NCBI RefSeq assembly: GCF_001625305.1
Contig: NW_017803379.1
Coordinates: 450,801 to 514,800 of the forward strand
Length of the DNA: 64,000 bases
Direction of reading: 5' to 3'
Source: Branchiostoma belcheri
Lineage: Eukaryota > Chordata > Leptocardii > Amphioxiformes > Branchiostomatidae
Of this stretch, positions 10,201 through 24,200 are shown piece by piece. The number at the start of each line of letters is the position of its first letter. Positions within the stretch are counted from its first letter, which is position 1. The notes beneath the pieces are model-generated. The model was not told the origin of the DNA. It made no database searches and saw only the letters and a list, made by a program, of their open reading frames with translations. The translations under genes were made by a program, and so were the position numbers.

Positions 10201-10765
10201 GTAAAGCACTATCACCACACAAGCAAACAGACTGATCTCCTGCATGACAGGGACTATTTGTTGACTAGAATACCACAGAGAAGACCTCTGGGTAAACCAT
10301 CAGAAGGGGACAAGGAAAAGGGCAGACCGCTGTGTGTAGAATAAATGTCGCATACATATACTTCATATAAATCAGGAGCACAGCTGTGCAATGTAGTAAT
10401 ATCACACTTGAACATGATACTTCTGATTGTGAAACTGAAGACACAGAGCAACAATGGTGCAACGTAAACCAGACAACTACATTTATCTTGTCCGCTACAA
10501 AAATAGAGCTAACGTTGTCGCAGCAAGTCATGCAGAAGGAATGAGGCCATAGGTCAGGTGTCAGTTGTGTATGTATCAACGAACCGACGTTGCCGTGAAG
10601 GAGCGCGTTTATCCGCTTGGCTTCCTTGCGATTCTCCCGGACGACGTAAACGTACTGAAAGAGGCACAGGGACGCTTTGATGAGGAGACGGAAGCACAGT
10701 AGTGCGGCGAGCACGATCAGGTTCACGGCGACATCCGTCTCAATATCGTAGTCGTGACGAGACAT
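4213..10765 (-). CDS. ASB5: Ankyrin repeat and SOCS box protein, ASB5/ASB11-like
   Basis: Substrate receptor of a Cullin5/ElonginBC ubiquitin ligase by family knowledge. The model with first exon 1b joins 10585-10765, 8054-8241, 6329-6479, 5557-5691, 4697-4888 and 4213-4349. All phases agree and it gives 327 aa; human ASB5 is 329 aa from memory. An N-terminal membrane helix (residues about 11-32) is followed by a basic stretch with RENRKEA, as in ASB5 and ASB11. Ankyrin repeats follow (PLHDAA, PLHDACLGGH, TPLTFAC, PLHEAC, SPLHVVC, ALHVAA), then a C-terminal SOCS box with BC-box LMQLCRLRIRHLLG and Cul5-box-like LRLPPLLQDY. Alternative first exons and a mutually exclusive ankyrin exon are listed separately. 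Human ASB11 is described at the ER through its N-terminal helix, so an ER location is inferred. Orthology to ASB5 versus ASB11 versus a pre-duplication ancestor is not resolved. Confidence 0.92.
5080..5245. repeat. Dispersed repeat copies ('agccggtataaccac' family)
   Basis: Three adjacent degenerate copies of a motif like 'gccggtataaccactctt' followed by 'gtaacacaccagc' lie in an intron of the ASB-like gene. Related sequence occurs at about 23381-23450 and, inverted, at about 57325-57395. It is a short interspersed repeat of unknown class. Confidence 0.55.
5955..6070. mobile_element. 116-bp fold-back MITE with 9-bp target-site duplication
   Basis: Two arms of 53 bp (left starts tagcctgagtgtcagcct) are inverted copies with three mismatches by my count, separated by about 10 bp. 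The element is flanked on both sides by the same 9-mer cttctttta (5946-5954 and 6071-6079). Long terminal inverted repeats and a 9-bp duplication are typical of Mutator-like elements. There is no coding capacity, so it is nonautonomous. It lies in an intron of the ASB-like gene. Confidence 0.88.
6750..7230. repeat. 43-bp minisatellite, 11 copies
   Basis: The core 'cagtgttcagcaccaagg' recurs every 43 bp from 6761 to 7191, giving eleven copies with little divergence. It lies in the intron between ankyrin exon 2b and the exon at 6329-6479. Short frames across it are a consequence of the repeat. Confidence 0.95.
7336..7523 (-). CDS. ASB-like gene, mutually exclusive ankyrin exon 2b
   Basis: 188 bp, acceptor ttgcacacag|GT, donor GCTAAG|GTAAGA, phase 1 to 0. 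It encodes SYEESYLLHDAAANGQ and GANVNFRTPDWCMPLHEAC. By my alignment it is about 50% identical to exon 2a over 62 residues without a gap. Splicing 2a directly to 2b shifts the frame and meets a stop after 20 codons, so only one of the two can be used in a functional mRNA. Confidence 0.85.
7675..7700. mobile_element. Remnant of a Harbinger-type MITE end
   Basis: The stretch 'accaagaaaacaaattggtg' followed by 'tggcct' resembles the right terminus of the elements at 43424-43791 and 51361-51737. No left end is found nearby, so this looks like a solo end or chance similarity. Confidence 0.4.
8054..8241 (-). CDS. ASB-like gene, mutually exclusive ankyrin exon 2a
   Basis: 188 bp, acceptor ttcggacag|GG, donor CACAG|GTGGGC, phase 1 to 0. 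It encodes TWADRYPLHDAA followed by GANVNARTLNSFTPLHDAC, the first two ankyrin units. The WADR motif matches ASB5/ASB11 just after the membrane-proximal segment. It is homologous and equal in length to 7336-7523. Confidence 0.88.
8410..9580. other. Intron between ankyrin exon 2a and exon 1e, no feature seen
   Basis: AT-rich intronic sequence. I searched the minus strand for a further ankyrin or membrane exon and saw none. Plus-strand frames at 8525-8796 have no recognisable content. Confidence 0.4.
9587..9722 (-). CDS. ASB-like gene, candidate alternative first exon 1e (TM)
   Basis: ATG at 9722 begins MVLGFVLFLLIVYVAVRVLL, then ECVFYHCSLF and a tail with RRDDI. Two donors are possible. AATG|GTTGGT ends in phase 1 and fits the ankyrin exons; TTG|GTAAAT, 8 bases upstream of it, ends in phase 0 and would instead fit the acceptor at 6479, skipping the first ankyrin exon. 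The pattern resembles exons 1c and 1d. Confidence 0.5.
9827..9977 (-). CDS. ASB-like gene, candidate alternative first exon 1d (TM)
   Basis: ATG at 9977, a long hydrophobic stretch (FVALVIFQVFFLLFAK), then CLLHYWSVI. A donor GGAG|GTCTGT in phase 1 closes it at 151 bp. The donor is weak (C at +3), so the exact end is uncertain. The resemblance to exon 1c (CLLHHCTVM) supports homology. Confidence 0.5.
10098..10245 (-). CDS. ASB-like gene, candidate alternative first exon 1c (TM)
   Basis: ATG at 10245 opens a 49-codon frame with a hydrophobic N-terminus (LFACVVIVLYTSVRIF) and the motif LRCLLHHCTVM. It ends at GATATAG|GTTTGT in phase 1, as required by both ankyrin exons. The length (148 bp) and hydrophobic-then-CLLHHC pattern recur in the two candidates at 9827-9977 and 9587-9722, arguing that they are duplicated exons and not chance frames. 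No transcript evidence is available. Confidence 0.55.
10585..10765 (-). CDS. ASB-like gene, alternative first exon 1b (TM)
   Basis: ATG at 10765 and end at AACGTCG|GTTCGT in phase 1. The helix NLIVLAALLCFRLLIKASLC is followed by RENRKEAKRINALLHG, the best match in this cluster to the N-termini of human ASB5 and ASB11. The open frame continues past the donor into the intron, but that extension has no family similarity. Confidence 0.88.
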
Positions 10766-10799
10766 TTCGGTCGGACATACAGGGTCGGGTATATTCAGA

Positions 10800-11400
10800 C
10801 CCTTGCCGGGGTTGTAGCAGCATTACAGAGATGCCTTCCCGGGTCATACCAAATACAGGGGTCCAACATGCACATAATGATCTAGACAGCCAACATTAGC
10901 AATAGCATGCATTAGCTTTTAACATTGTCAAAACGACAGCTAGAGAACAACCCATTGTGCATTCATCACTGCCTTTTTTGTCTGTGAATGCAGTTAGAGG
11001 AATTCAGTAATTACAAAGTATAATATAAATTGTCACTGGCATATCAGATAACCTTGTAACAATTGTACATGTACGTGTCCTGAGGGCCACAAGCTAAAGT
11101 ATAAATTTCATACACAGTATAAATTTCATACAAACACATTTGAACAATTGAAATGACAAAATACAATTAGACAACCCTCAGATCACACATAACTACAATG
11201 TAGCTCCTAATAAAGTCTTAGGTATGTGTATGACTGGAAATAAGGAATTAAAGTGGCAGGCTTCAATTAAAGGGCATTAGTGGGAAAAGGCACCATGACC
11301 CTCTAACAAGACACATAAATCCGAGAACCAACAAATTGAATTGATGTGTCATAATGTGGCCACATCATACAAAATCACACTACACCAAAACAGATTAGCC
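10800..11400. other. Intron between first exons 1a and 1b
   Basis: AT-rich sequence. If exon 1b has its own promoter it should lie here, but I see no convincing core promoter motif. Confidence 0.3.
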
Positions 11401-11410
11401 CACCTACCAC

Positions 11411-11651
11411 CTACATCCTTGTGTATGTCCTTGTATATCTTCTTGGCCAGTCTCCGGTTCTCCCTCACCACATAGTAGTACTGAAACAAGCACAGGGAGA
11501 CTTTGATCAGGATCCTAAAACAGAACAGGGCCAGTAATACTGTGGAATAGTAGAAGAACAAGTCCCTGGCCACCTGTGGGTTGAACTGACCCTCCCTGAC
11601 GGACAGACGCGAACCTGGCCCAAACTTGACCATGACTGCCCCCCCTCCCAA
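11411..11651 (-). CDS. ASB-like gene, alternative first exon 1a (TM)
   Basis: Starts at ATG 11651 (or the internal ATG at 11633) and ends at GATGTAG|GTGGTA in phase 1, matching the phase-1 acceptor of the ankyrin exons. It encodes a hydrophobic helix (LLALFCFRILIKVSLCLF) followed by YYVVRENRRLAKKI. This is clearly homologous to exon 1b (LCFRLLIKASLCLFQY, VVRENRKEAKR). Joined to exon 8054-8241 and onward it gives 347 aa. It is the most upstream first exon found, so it probably marks the main promoter. Confidence 0.85.
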
Positions 11652-11659
11652 TGCATTAG

Positions 11660-12990
11660 TGATGATGTGTAAATCGTCACTGAAAGCTTTAGACTGGGTG
11701 CCAGACTGTTTCCAGGGCTTTCACCAATTTTGTTTTGCTCCTGGAGGGCCAACATGCCCAATGGAAATTAGACCACAATACCTTTGAGTTAGGTACGCTG
11801 GAACAAGCGTGTTATGGGTCTGGTATCCTGGCCGTAAAATCTTTCATACTTATAACCTTAAACATACTTAGTCTAGTAACCTGGTGCCAGACTGTTCCCA
11901 GGGCCAATACAGTTAACAAGCAAGCCCAAAGATTTAATTTTCCTGGCCTTAGAAAATGTTGATCTGAATCTGACTGAGGGGTCTGTGGTAAAATTTCCTT
12001 GGGGACACGTTAGCTCTGGAGCCGAGGAGGAGCTAGCTGCATATAACGTTATAAGAGTTTACTATACAGTACCTGGAAACAGTCTGGCACCTAGGCTAAC
12101 GTAATGACTGTTCGTATAAAGCAAAGTAAAATATTTGAAACCGATCCCGTAAAAAAACGGTCTGCGCTAATGGAGACACTGGCTGACCTGGCTACCAGGC
12201 TACATAGCTACAGTACAGCCGTAAGTCTATAACAAAGTTACAACAAGATTAGAACATCAAGAATCTGACTTGTGACCCCTCCCCCTTTCCCACGTAAACA
12301 TTGCAGCAGACGACGCATAATTATGAAAAGGGGCTTCGCTTTCACAAATATAGCGTCTCGTTCGCACCAAAAAGGCGGTGCCCAATGAAAAATAAGACCT
12401 GGCTGTCAAGTCTATACTACCAGAAAGCCTGTCAAGCCGACACATCGGTACAAATTCAGGAAAATATGTGAGAAAAATAAAATTCCGGAGAAATTTTCGT
12501 CTGCAAGCCCGTGAATGGCGATGCTGAGAGGTGTCTAGTGAGATTTGGAATTATGCCTTTCTATATTCCCTATGAAAGAAAGCACAACGTTTGTGTAGTA
12601 AAGTAACAAATGATACATTTCAACAAATTAAGAGAAAAAAATGTTTTGCATAGTTAAAGCCAAATTTAGCTTATCTTATAGATAAGAACAATGTTCTTAT
12701 TTATCAGGCACTAAAATTACTGAAATTATGAACTGCTTTTCCTGAGGTCCTTGGTCAGTACGAGTTTTAACTTTTACCAATATTGTGCAAAGTAAAGCGA
12801 TTTTAACTGCACATTCCGGTATGTATGGTGTAGGATAATGCAGGATGAGGGAGAATGATGTGGGATGAGATAGGATGAGTATAAAGGATGAGGCAGGATG
12901 ATGTAGGATAAGGTACTTAACGTTACATGTGCGCACCTACCGACCTGCTACCTACCTGCAGGGTTTCACAAATACACATACAGAAGGTCG
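11660..12990. other. Divergent intergenic region between the ASB-like gene and AADAT
   Basis: About 1.3 kb separates the ASB-like exon 1a (minus) from the AADAT start (plus), so both promoters must lie here. Degenerate 'aggatga' repeats occupy about 12830-12915. A short palindrome occurs at about 12675-12705. I found no clear TATA box. Confidence 0.45.
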
Positions 12991-12996
12991 CTGAAG

Positions 12997-17619
<4,623 letters not shown>

Positions 17620-17751
17620 AACTAGACCACAGATTCTGGAGATGTTATCAATATCTCAGATGTCTTTCAGGGTTGATTTGGATGATACACTGTAATAGAG
17701 TTATAGTATGGTGGAGGGTGGTAAAATTGACACATACATGTAATTGCCCCA

Positions 17752-17757
17752 AATAAA
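17752..17757 (+). terminator. AADAT poly(A) signal
   Basis: AATAAA 133 bp after the AADAT stop codon, followed by T/G-rich sequence. A second A-rich hexamer region lies near 17925. About 445 bp then remain to the ACSF2 start codon. Confidence 0.6.
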
Positions 17758-18202
17758 AATATACAGGTAGTAACACTACATGTATCATGGGTAAATTATT
17801 GGCTTTTAATTAAGTAGTAAAAAAAACTGCAGTTGGATTAAATGTACGGATTAATGTCTTACAATAATTTTATGACTATTGTGAATAGTATTGTTTGACT
17901 ATTGTACAGAAATTGATGATTGTGTAATAAAAATAGTTGACAAACTTTTCCTTTGCAATGTGTATTTGATGTCATGACTTGTATGTAAAATTGATTACAC
18001 CAAATGTTAGCAAGTCGTTTTCAAGGTATAATTCCCAAATAAAACGTTGGAAACGATTTATGAAGAAAAGCTATCCAGCTAGTGAGAGAGCGCCGTCTGT
18101 GCCCTAAACAGACGCCCGTGGGGCTAATGGTTTATCCCATTCAAACTTTTAGGTCAAAGGTCATATTGATCTGGGGCAAGTGTCATCTTGGCAGCTGGGA
18201 AG

Positions 18203-21200
18203 ATGTTGACGAATATTCTGCAGAAAAGCGCCAAATTTACGGGGATTTGGAGGCCTAAACTTCCACAATGTTCTCTCTCGGAGCTGACAAAAGTGTGCCG
18301 TACGTTTTCAACAAGCAGAAGGTAGAGTACTTCCCAGATTTAACGCTGGAGCAGAGCTTTTTTAGTTCACCCACTTAGCAGCCGTAAAACTTTTGTCCCC
18401 AAATGACCCCGATTCTTTTGCTGGGGGCAAGGAGGTTTCTTGCTGGGGGCAGTGCTAGGTACACATATGTTTTTAAGGTAGTTTTTTTTTTAAACAAGCT
18501 GGCTGTATGCTGGGTTCGCTGGCATTCAGCAACTATCCACACTGCACCGGGGGTGTCATTATAAGGAAAAAAATACTTATTATCCACACCGGGAATGTCA
18601 TATCATGGAGGTAGAAAAATAGCCACGCTCATAAAATTTTGTGTCTGTGGGACCCCAAAAGGCCTGTATAAAGACCTAGGTATGGCAGTGATGAGCAGCA
18701 CCGGCGCGTGTAATCATGTTTTTCCTAGGTGATCTCTTCGATTGAAAAGCAGTGAAGTGGGTGTACCTTTTTCAAGGCTCTGGACAACCCACAGAGACGG
18801 GAAAAACCTGACCAGTCTGGACTGGTCTAGGGACGAGTAATGACAGTAAATTGTAGGGCAAACACAGCTGGAAACCTGAATTTCTACCTGCGCTACTTTA
18901 CCTTGTCAGTGTTTTTTTGAAGTCATGATGATCTATTGCTAGTATATGGCACAACTGGCACCACAACCTTAACTACTGTAACGACCCGTATGATACAGGA
19001 TGTTACACTACTGATGTAACGTTACATAGGAGTTCCCATATAGCACTGTCACTTGACAACTAATACACTGAACAAGAAGAAGGAAGCTGAGCTACGTCTT
19101 GGTGCTAATAAATCTGTAATCAGCCATTGTCCTGGAGTTTGTGTACTTAATATTTGTCATTCCTTTAGAAATTCAAGAAAGAATGAAACATCATCATGAC
19201 ACTTTGAGGGTCTAAGTATGATAATCAAATCATGTGTGTGTTTGTCAATGACTCGTGTCCTACAGACAGCATGGAGTGGACCTGAAACCAGAAGGAGTCA
19301 ATCTGACGCACAGTTACTACCACAGCCTCACCACCACCCCCCTCCAGGGCATCACCATTGGACAGAAACTACAGCAGACTGTACAGAAGTTTCCCGATCG
19401 TGAGATGCTGGTCTTCAAACGGGGAAACGTTCGCAGGACGTTTGAACAGTTCTTCGAGGAGGTGAATGTTTTTTCAGGAAGAGATATGATTGTAGTTTTC
19501 TGTTTCTGTGATCTAATAAGAGCTGTCAGTTGGTAAGTCAGGTACTTACTTTGAGATGATCAAGTAAAAACCACACACGAAGAGTTCGATATTTATGCTA
19601 CAAGAAGAAAAGGATTTTGCAATTAAACAGAGATGGACCATTATTTGAAATATGTATCCTGTTTATGTCAGTGATCAGTGTGTCTAAGTGGCATGAAGAC
19701 CATATTGTAATTCACTTTGTCAACATGGTAGCAAAATTTTATGGACTTGTACACAGAACTTAATCTTCATGATCATTGTAGCAGGAGAGGGGGTGTTACT
19801 AGTAGACAAATGATTTTATGACAGTAATAAAATATGTTCACGCTACTGAAGTGACAGAACAATGAACATTAGGGTATCGTAAAAAAAGATGAGGAACTAC
19901 AGTAAGTTGTTGATAACTTGTTCCCAGTGTGACCAGCTGGCAGCAGGTTTTGTGGCCCTGGGGCTGAAGAAGGGAGACAGAGTGGGGATGTGGGGACCCA
20001 ACACCCTGGAGTGGGTCCTGACACAGTTTGCAACAGCCAGGGCTGGCTTGATCTTGGTAGGTGGTACATTATATTATATATTTTAGCTCCAGAAAGTTTA
20101 GGATTAACTTATAATATATAGGTGATCTTCTACCCATATATTTTGTTCTTCCATTATTTTCTCTCTTTGTATTTTTCTCACTATAATTTAGAAGTAGCTA
20201 AAAGAGACCTTTTATTATAGTGTTTTCATGCATGCCACATTTGAAATACATTGTAGTAGAGCAGAAATACTAAGGCTTACTCCTATTTCCTTTTTTTCTG
20301 CTTTTTTGAAGGTCAACATAAATCCAGCCTACCAAACTCATGAATTGGAATATGCTCTGAGAAAGGTATGTCAGAAACTAGATAATTCAAGTAATATGTA
20401 TAGTATTACCTAATTGTGTAAAGAAAAATCTCACGCTTTCTTCATTTTTGATACCCTATGTATACCTGACAATTTGCATCTTTCCTCCATTTCTCATCTC
20501 CATTTCTACCAACGTATTTAATGTAGAATCTGCATTTCAAGCTTATGTTTGCTTGCTTTTCTCTCAAAACTACACAGGTTCTCATACTTTGTCTCCAATA
20601 TCATCCAGGCTCTCTTTAATAATCAATTGCAATACAATACTGTGTATGCTTTATCTAGAAGGCATTTGCGCTCGTGTTACTATGACTGTTACTTTCAGGT
20701 TTAACCAACTAGCATGGTGGCTGTATTGTCCTATGTAAACACCCTATAAGTCATTTCCAATTGCTTATTATCATAATGCATATGACAACTGCTGAATCGG
20801 ATGTATAATGATTATTGACCTCTGTAAAGTAACATCACACTTTTGAAAGCTGTCTTTTCTCTGTGTACCTCTTTTCCCCCTACAGATCAAAAAGTTAGCC
20901 TCAGACATAGAAAAAGGTGAATACAATAAGTGCCCTGTAGCTGTTGTGAATACCTCTTCTATGTGGCTACTGTGTGTAATTGTACTAGTATATGTGGCTA
21001 ATTGTATATCTCAAAATTGTGAGTTGATCTATACATGACTTAGTAGCATATTTCTGTGGAGTAAAAATTTTTGAGCTGTTGTTTACATATGTTTAGATTA
21101 CATATTGTTCTTTGAAACAAAGTACATATATCAGGGACCATTCCGTTTTAAATTCAGTTAACATAAAATATCACAATATGTTGTGAAGAAAGAGTTTTGT

Positions 21201-24200
21201 ATAAATGTAACATGTTTGTGTTTAGGTTGGTTGTCGTGCCCTTGTGTCAGCCACAACATTCAAGACTCAGGACTACTACAGGATGCTTCACCAGATCTGT
21301 CCTGAACTAGAGAGCTGCAAGCCCGGAGAGCTGGGAACTAAAAAGTACAAACACGTCACTACATGTATTTGTGTACATCATGTGCAATTTGCACAGTATC
21401 ATATTTGGTACTTGCATGCTGGTATATATCTTCAAATACCAAATATCATCTGCAATGGAGAATGTGGACTGTTCTGTAAACAGTAATTCTGTATCTTGGG
21501 ACAGCACTAACCTGTACAAATTTTGTATAAAAATCAGTACCTAACTAAGACAATTTCCTGGCCATGCGTTCCCAGGTTGCCCATGTTGGAAACAGTCATC
21601 ATGCTCGGGGAGGACAAATTTCCGGGAACCTTCTCCTTCCCGGAAGTCATGGAGATGGGTGACCACGCCCACAGGAGAGCTGTCCTGGAGATGCAGGACA
21701 AACTTCAGTTTGATGATCCAATCAACATCCAGTTTACATCCGTGAGTCCTCTATCAATGTGGTTGCACTTGCAAGTGAACTTGACTGCTTGCTCTTTTCA
21801 GAACATAATACTGAGGTTTTATGAGACTCTAAAGAGGAAACCGGAGAAAACCTAGCATGAATGGTCATTCTTTAGACTGTGTTGGACTTGACAAGTTGTT
21901 ACGTTTTTTACATATCTCAGGGAACAACAGGGAACCCCAAGGGTGCCACATTAACTCATCATAACATTTTGAACAACCAGTGGTTCATCGGACATCGACT
22001 AGGATATCACGAAAAGGTTTGGACTCTTTTGTGTCTGAATACAAAATGTAGATGACACCTGAAAATGCAATGGACTCTTATTCTCATTAGATCCGTCTGA
22101 AATGAAAGACAACCATAATGTGATGATAAAAACTACTTGAAGATGGATAGAATGGTGGGTTGGCCGAGTTCTCTTTGTCAGAAATATTTCCCTGAGTGTT
22201 GAGAAAGCAAACTTTGAATATTAAGCAAAATAACATGTCTACTGCTCACTTAAATTTAGCACCACAAGATCTGTATGCCCGTGCCACTGTACCACTGTTT
22301 TGGGATGGTGGGTGGTACCCTGGCTGCCGGGGTGTTTGGGACCACGGTTGTCGGTCCTTCGCCGAGCTTTGAACCAGAGCCATGTTTACAAGCCATTCAG
22401 GAAGAAAGGCAAGTATTTCAACTTTCTTGAATGTGCATCCTTTTTGCATAGTTTTAACAGCAATCTTTTTTTTCAAGTTTCTTTGATATTTTGCAGCATA
22501 AAAGATGTTTCGACATTTTATTTAATATTGGTTTTTGTGATTGATAGAAATAGAAATTCATGTGTACATTGGACTTGCTGTTTATCAGTGGATTATGTTT
22601 TACCGTATTGTAGTTGCACTGCTGTGTATGGAACCCCCACTATGTTCATCGACATGCTTCATCATTCTAATTTTGACGAATATGATTTGACAAGTCTTAA
22701 CACTGGTAAGAAATGTCTACATTTCTGTTTTCGTGACAGGCTACTTCTCTAAAAAAAATTCTGTTAACACATTTCCTTTTTTTGGCTTACTCTTCCTATA
22801 ATTTCTCTATATAATATTATATTGAGATGAAGAACACTAAATGCATGTGAAACAGTTACTGTAGATTTAGTTGTAGTCAGCCTTTTTATGACAGGGCTCC
22901 TTTTTAGTTTATGTTCTTTTGGTTTCATTGATTGCTTGAGACTTTTTTATTCATAAAATAATCAATATGACATCATGCCCTGTTGGGTAAGAATATGCAG
23001 TGAAGATTCTTCATTATGCTGTCTCATCAAACAGGGATCATGGCAGGCTCACCTTGTCCCATTGAGATCATGAAACAGGTGGTTTCCAGAATGCACTGTC
23101 CTGAAGTTTGCGTAAGTATTTCCATACAATTATGAGTAATTTTTTTCTTACAATTCCATTGCACAAAACTTACATTTATCATATTTGAAAAGATTTGAAA
23201 CATTCAGGGCAATAGTCATTTTTACTTGAGTTAAGTGAGGAAAGTTGTATAAATTTAAAGTGCCTTTTGTAAGGGCACAAGATTGTTGGCATGTCAGGAC
23301 TCAAACCCGGGACCTCTTGGCCACACGACCCCACATTCTTTTATTATTGATTTATCTTTTTTCCTGATGTTCTGTATCAGTATAGCCGGCATAACCGCCC
23401 TTCGGCATAACACACCAGCTTCGCAGGCATGCGGCGAGGCGACAGCTAGCTATATCACACCGAACGACTTGTGGATGTTGGCCAACTTTTGTGTTTTCAG
23501 ATTGCATATGGGACAACAGAAAACAGCCCAGTCACCTTTATGGGGTACATGGCAGACAGTCTGGAGAGGAAAGTGGGAACCATAGGACAACCTTTTCCTC
23601 ATGTGGAGGTGGGATGGTATTTTCACTATAAAGTATAGAAGCTTGAAGGTTGTAAGCAGCAGCGGTATCTCTTAATTACATGATTATGCTTTGCAGCCTC
23701 TTTCGTAAGTCTACAGATCCTATACATCCTATACACAATGCATATGTGTCCTCAGCTCAGAGCTTTCCTATTGATTTTTTGAAGCCACATAGTATACTTA
23801 CTATACTGACAATGCTGAAAAGGATTCAGCAAATAGCTTTCCAGCACCAAGGAAAGTACCAAACCAGCTTCTGTTTGTCATTGTGGAGGATTGCACATGC
23901 TGGGAAAGGAGCAGACCATACAGGATGATGGATTGACACTTGACAGTCATCGCTAGTATTAATCAACATACAAAATCACTACATGTACATGTACCTGGTA
24001 TAACAACAAGGTGAATACATGTAGGAGAGTTTTTCAGCAATGTTTCCATTCTCTGTCAGAAAACATTTTGGTTCATTCATGGCTCACTATGTAGGATTAA
24101 CAAATGATAAAAGATAAGCAAAATTTGCAGACTTCTATTGTTTCATTTTGTTTCTTTTTGTTTATTTGTGTTTGTTGTGTCAGGTTAAGATTGTGGGTAC

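Noticed and set aside
10265..10765. Minus-strand 166-codon frame taken as one protein
   Set aside because: The first 60 codons are ASB-like exon 1b. The remainder is intron past the phase-1 donor and does not match ASB proteins.
23297..23323. A functional tRNA gene
   Set aside because: A- and B-box-like motifs are present but too close together, and no cloverleaf can be drawn; called a SINE remnant instead.
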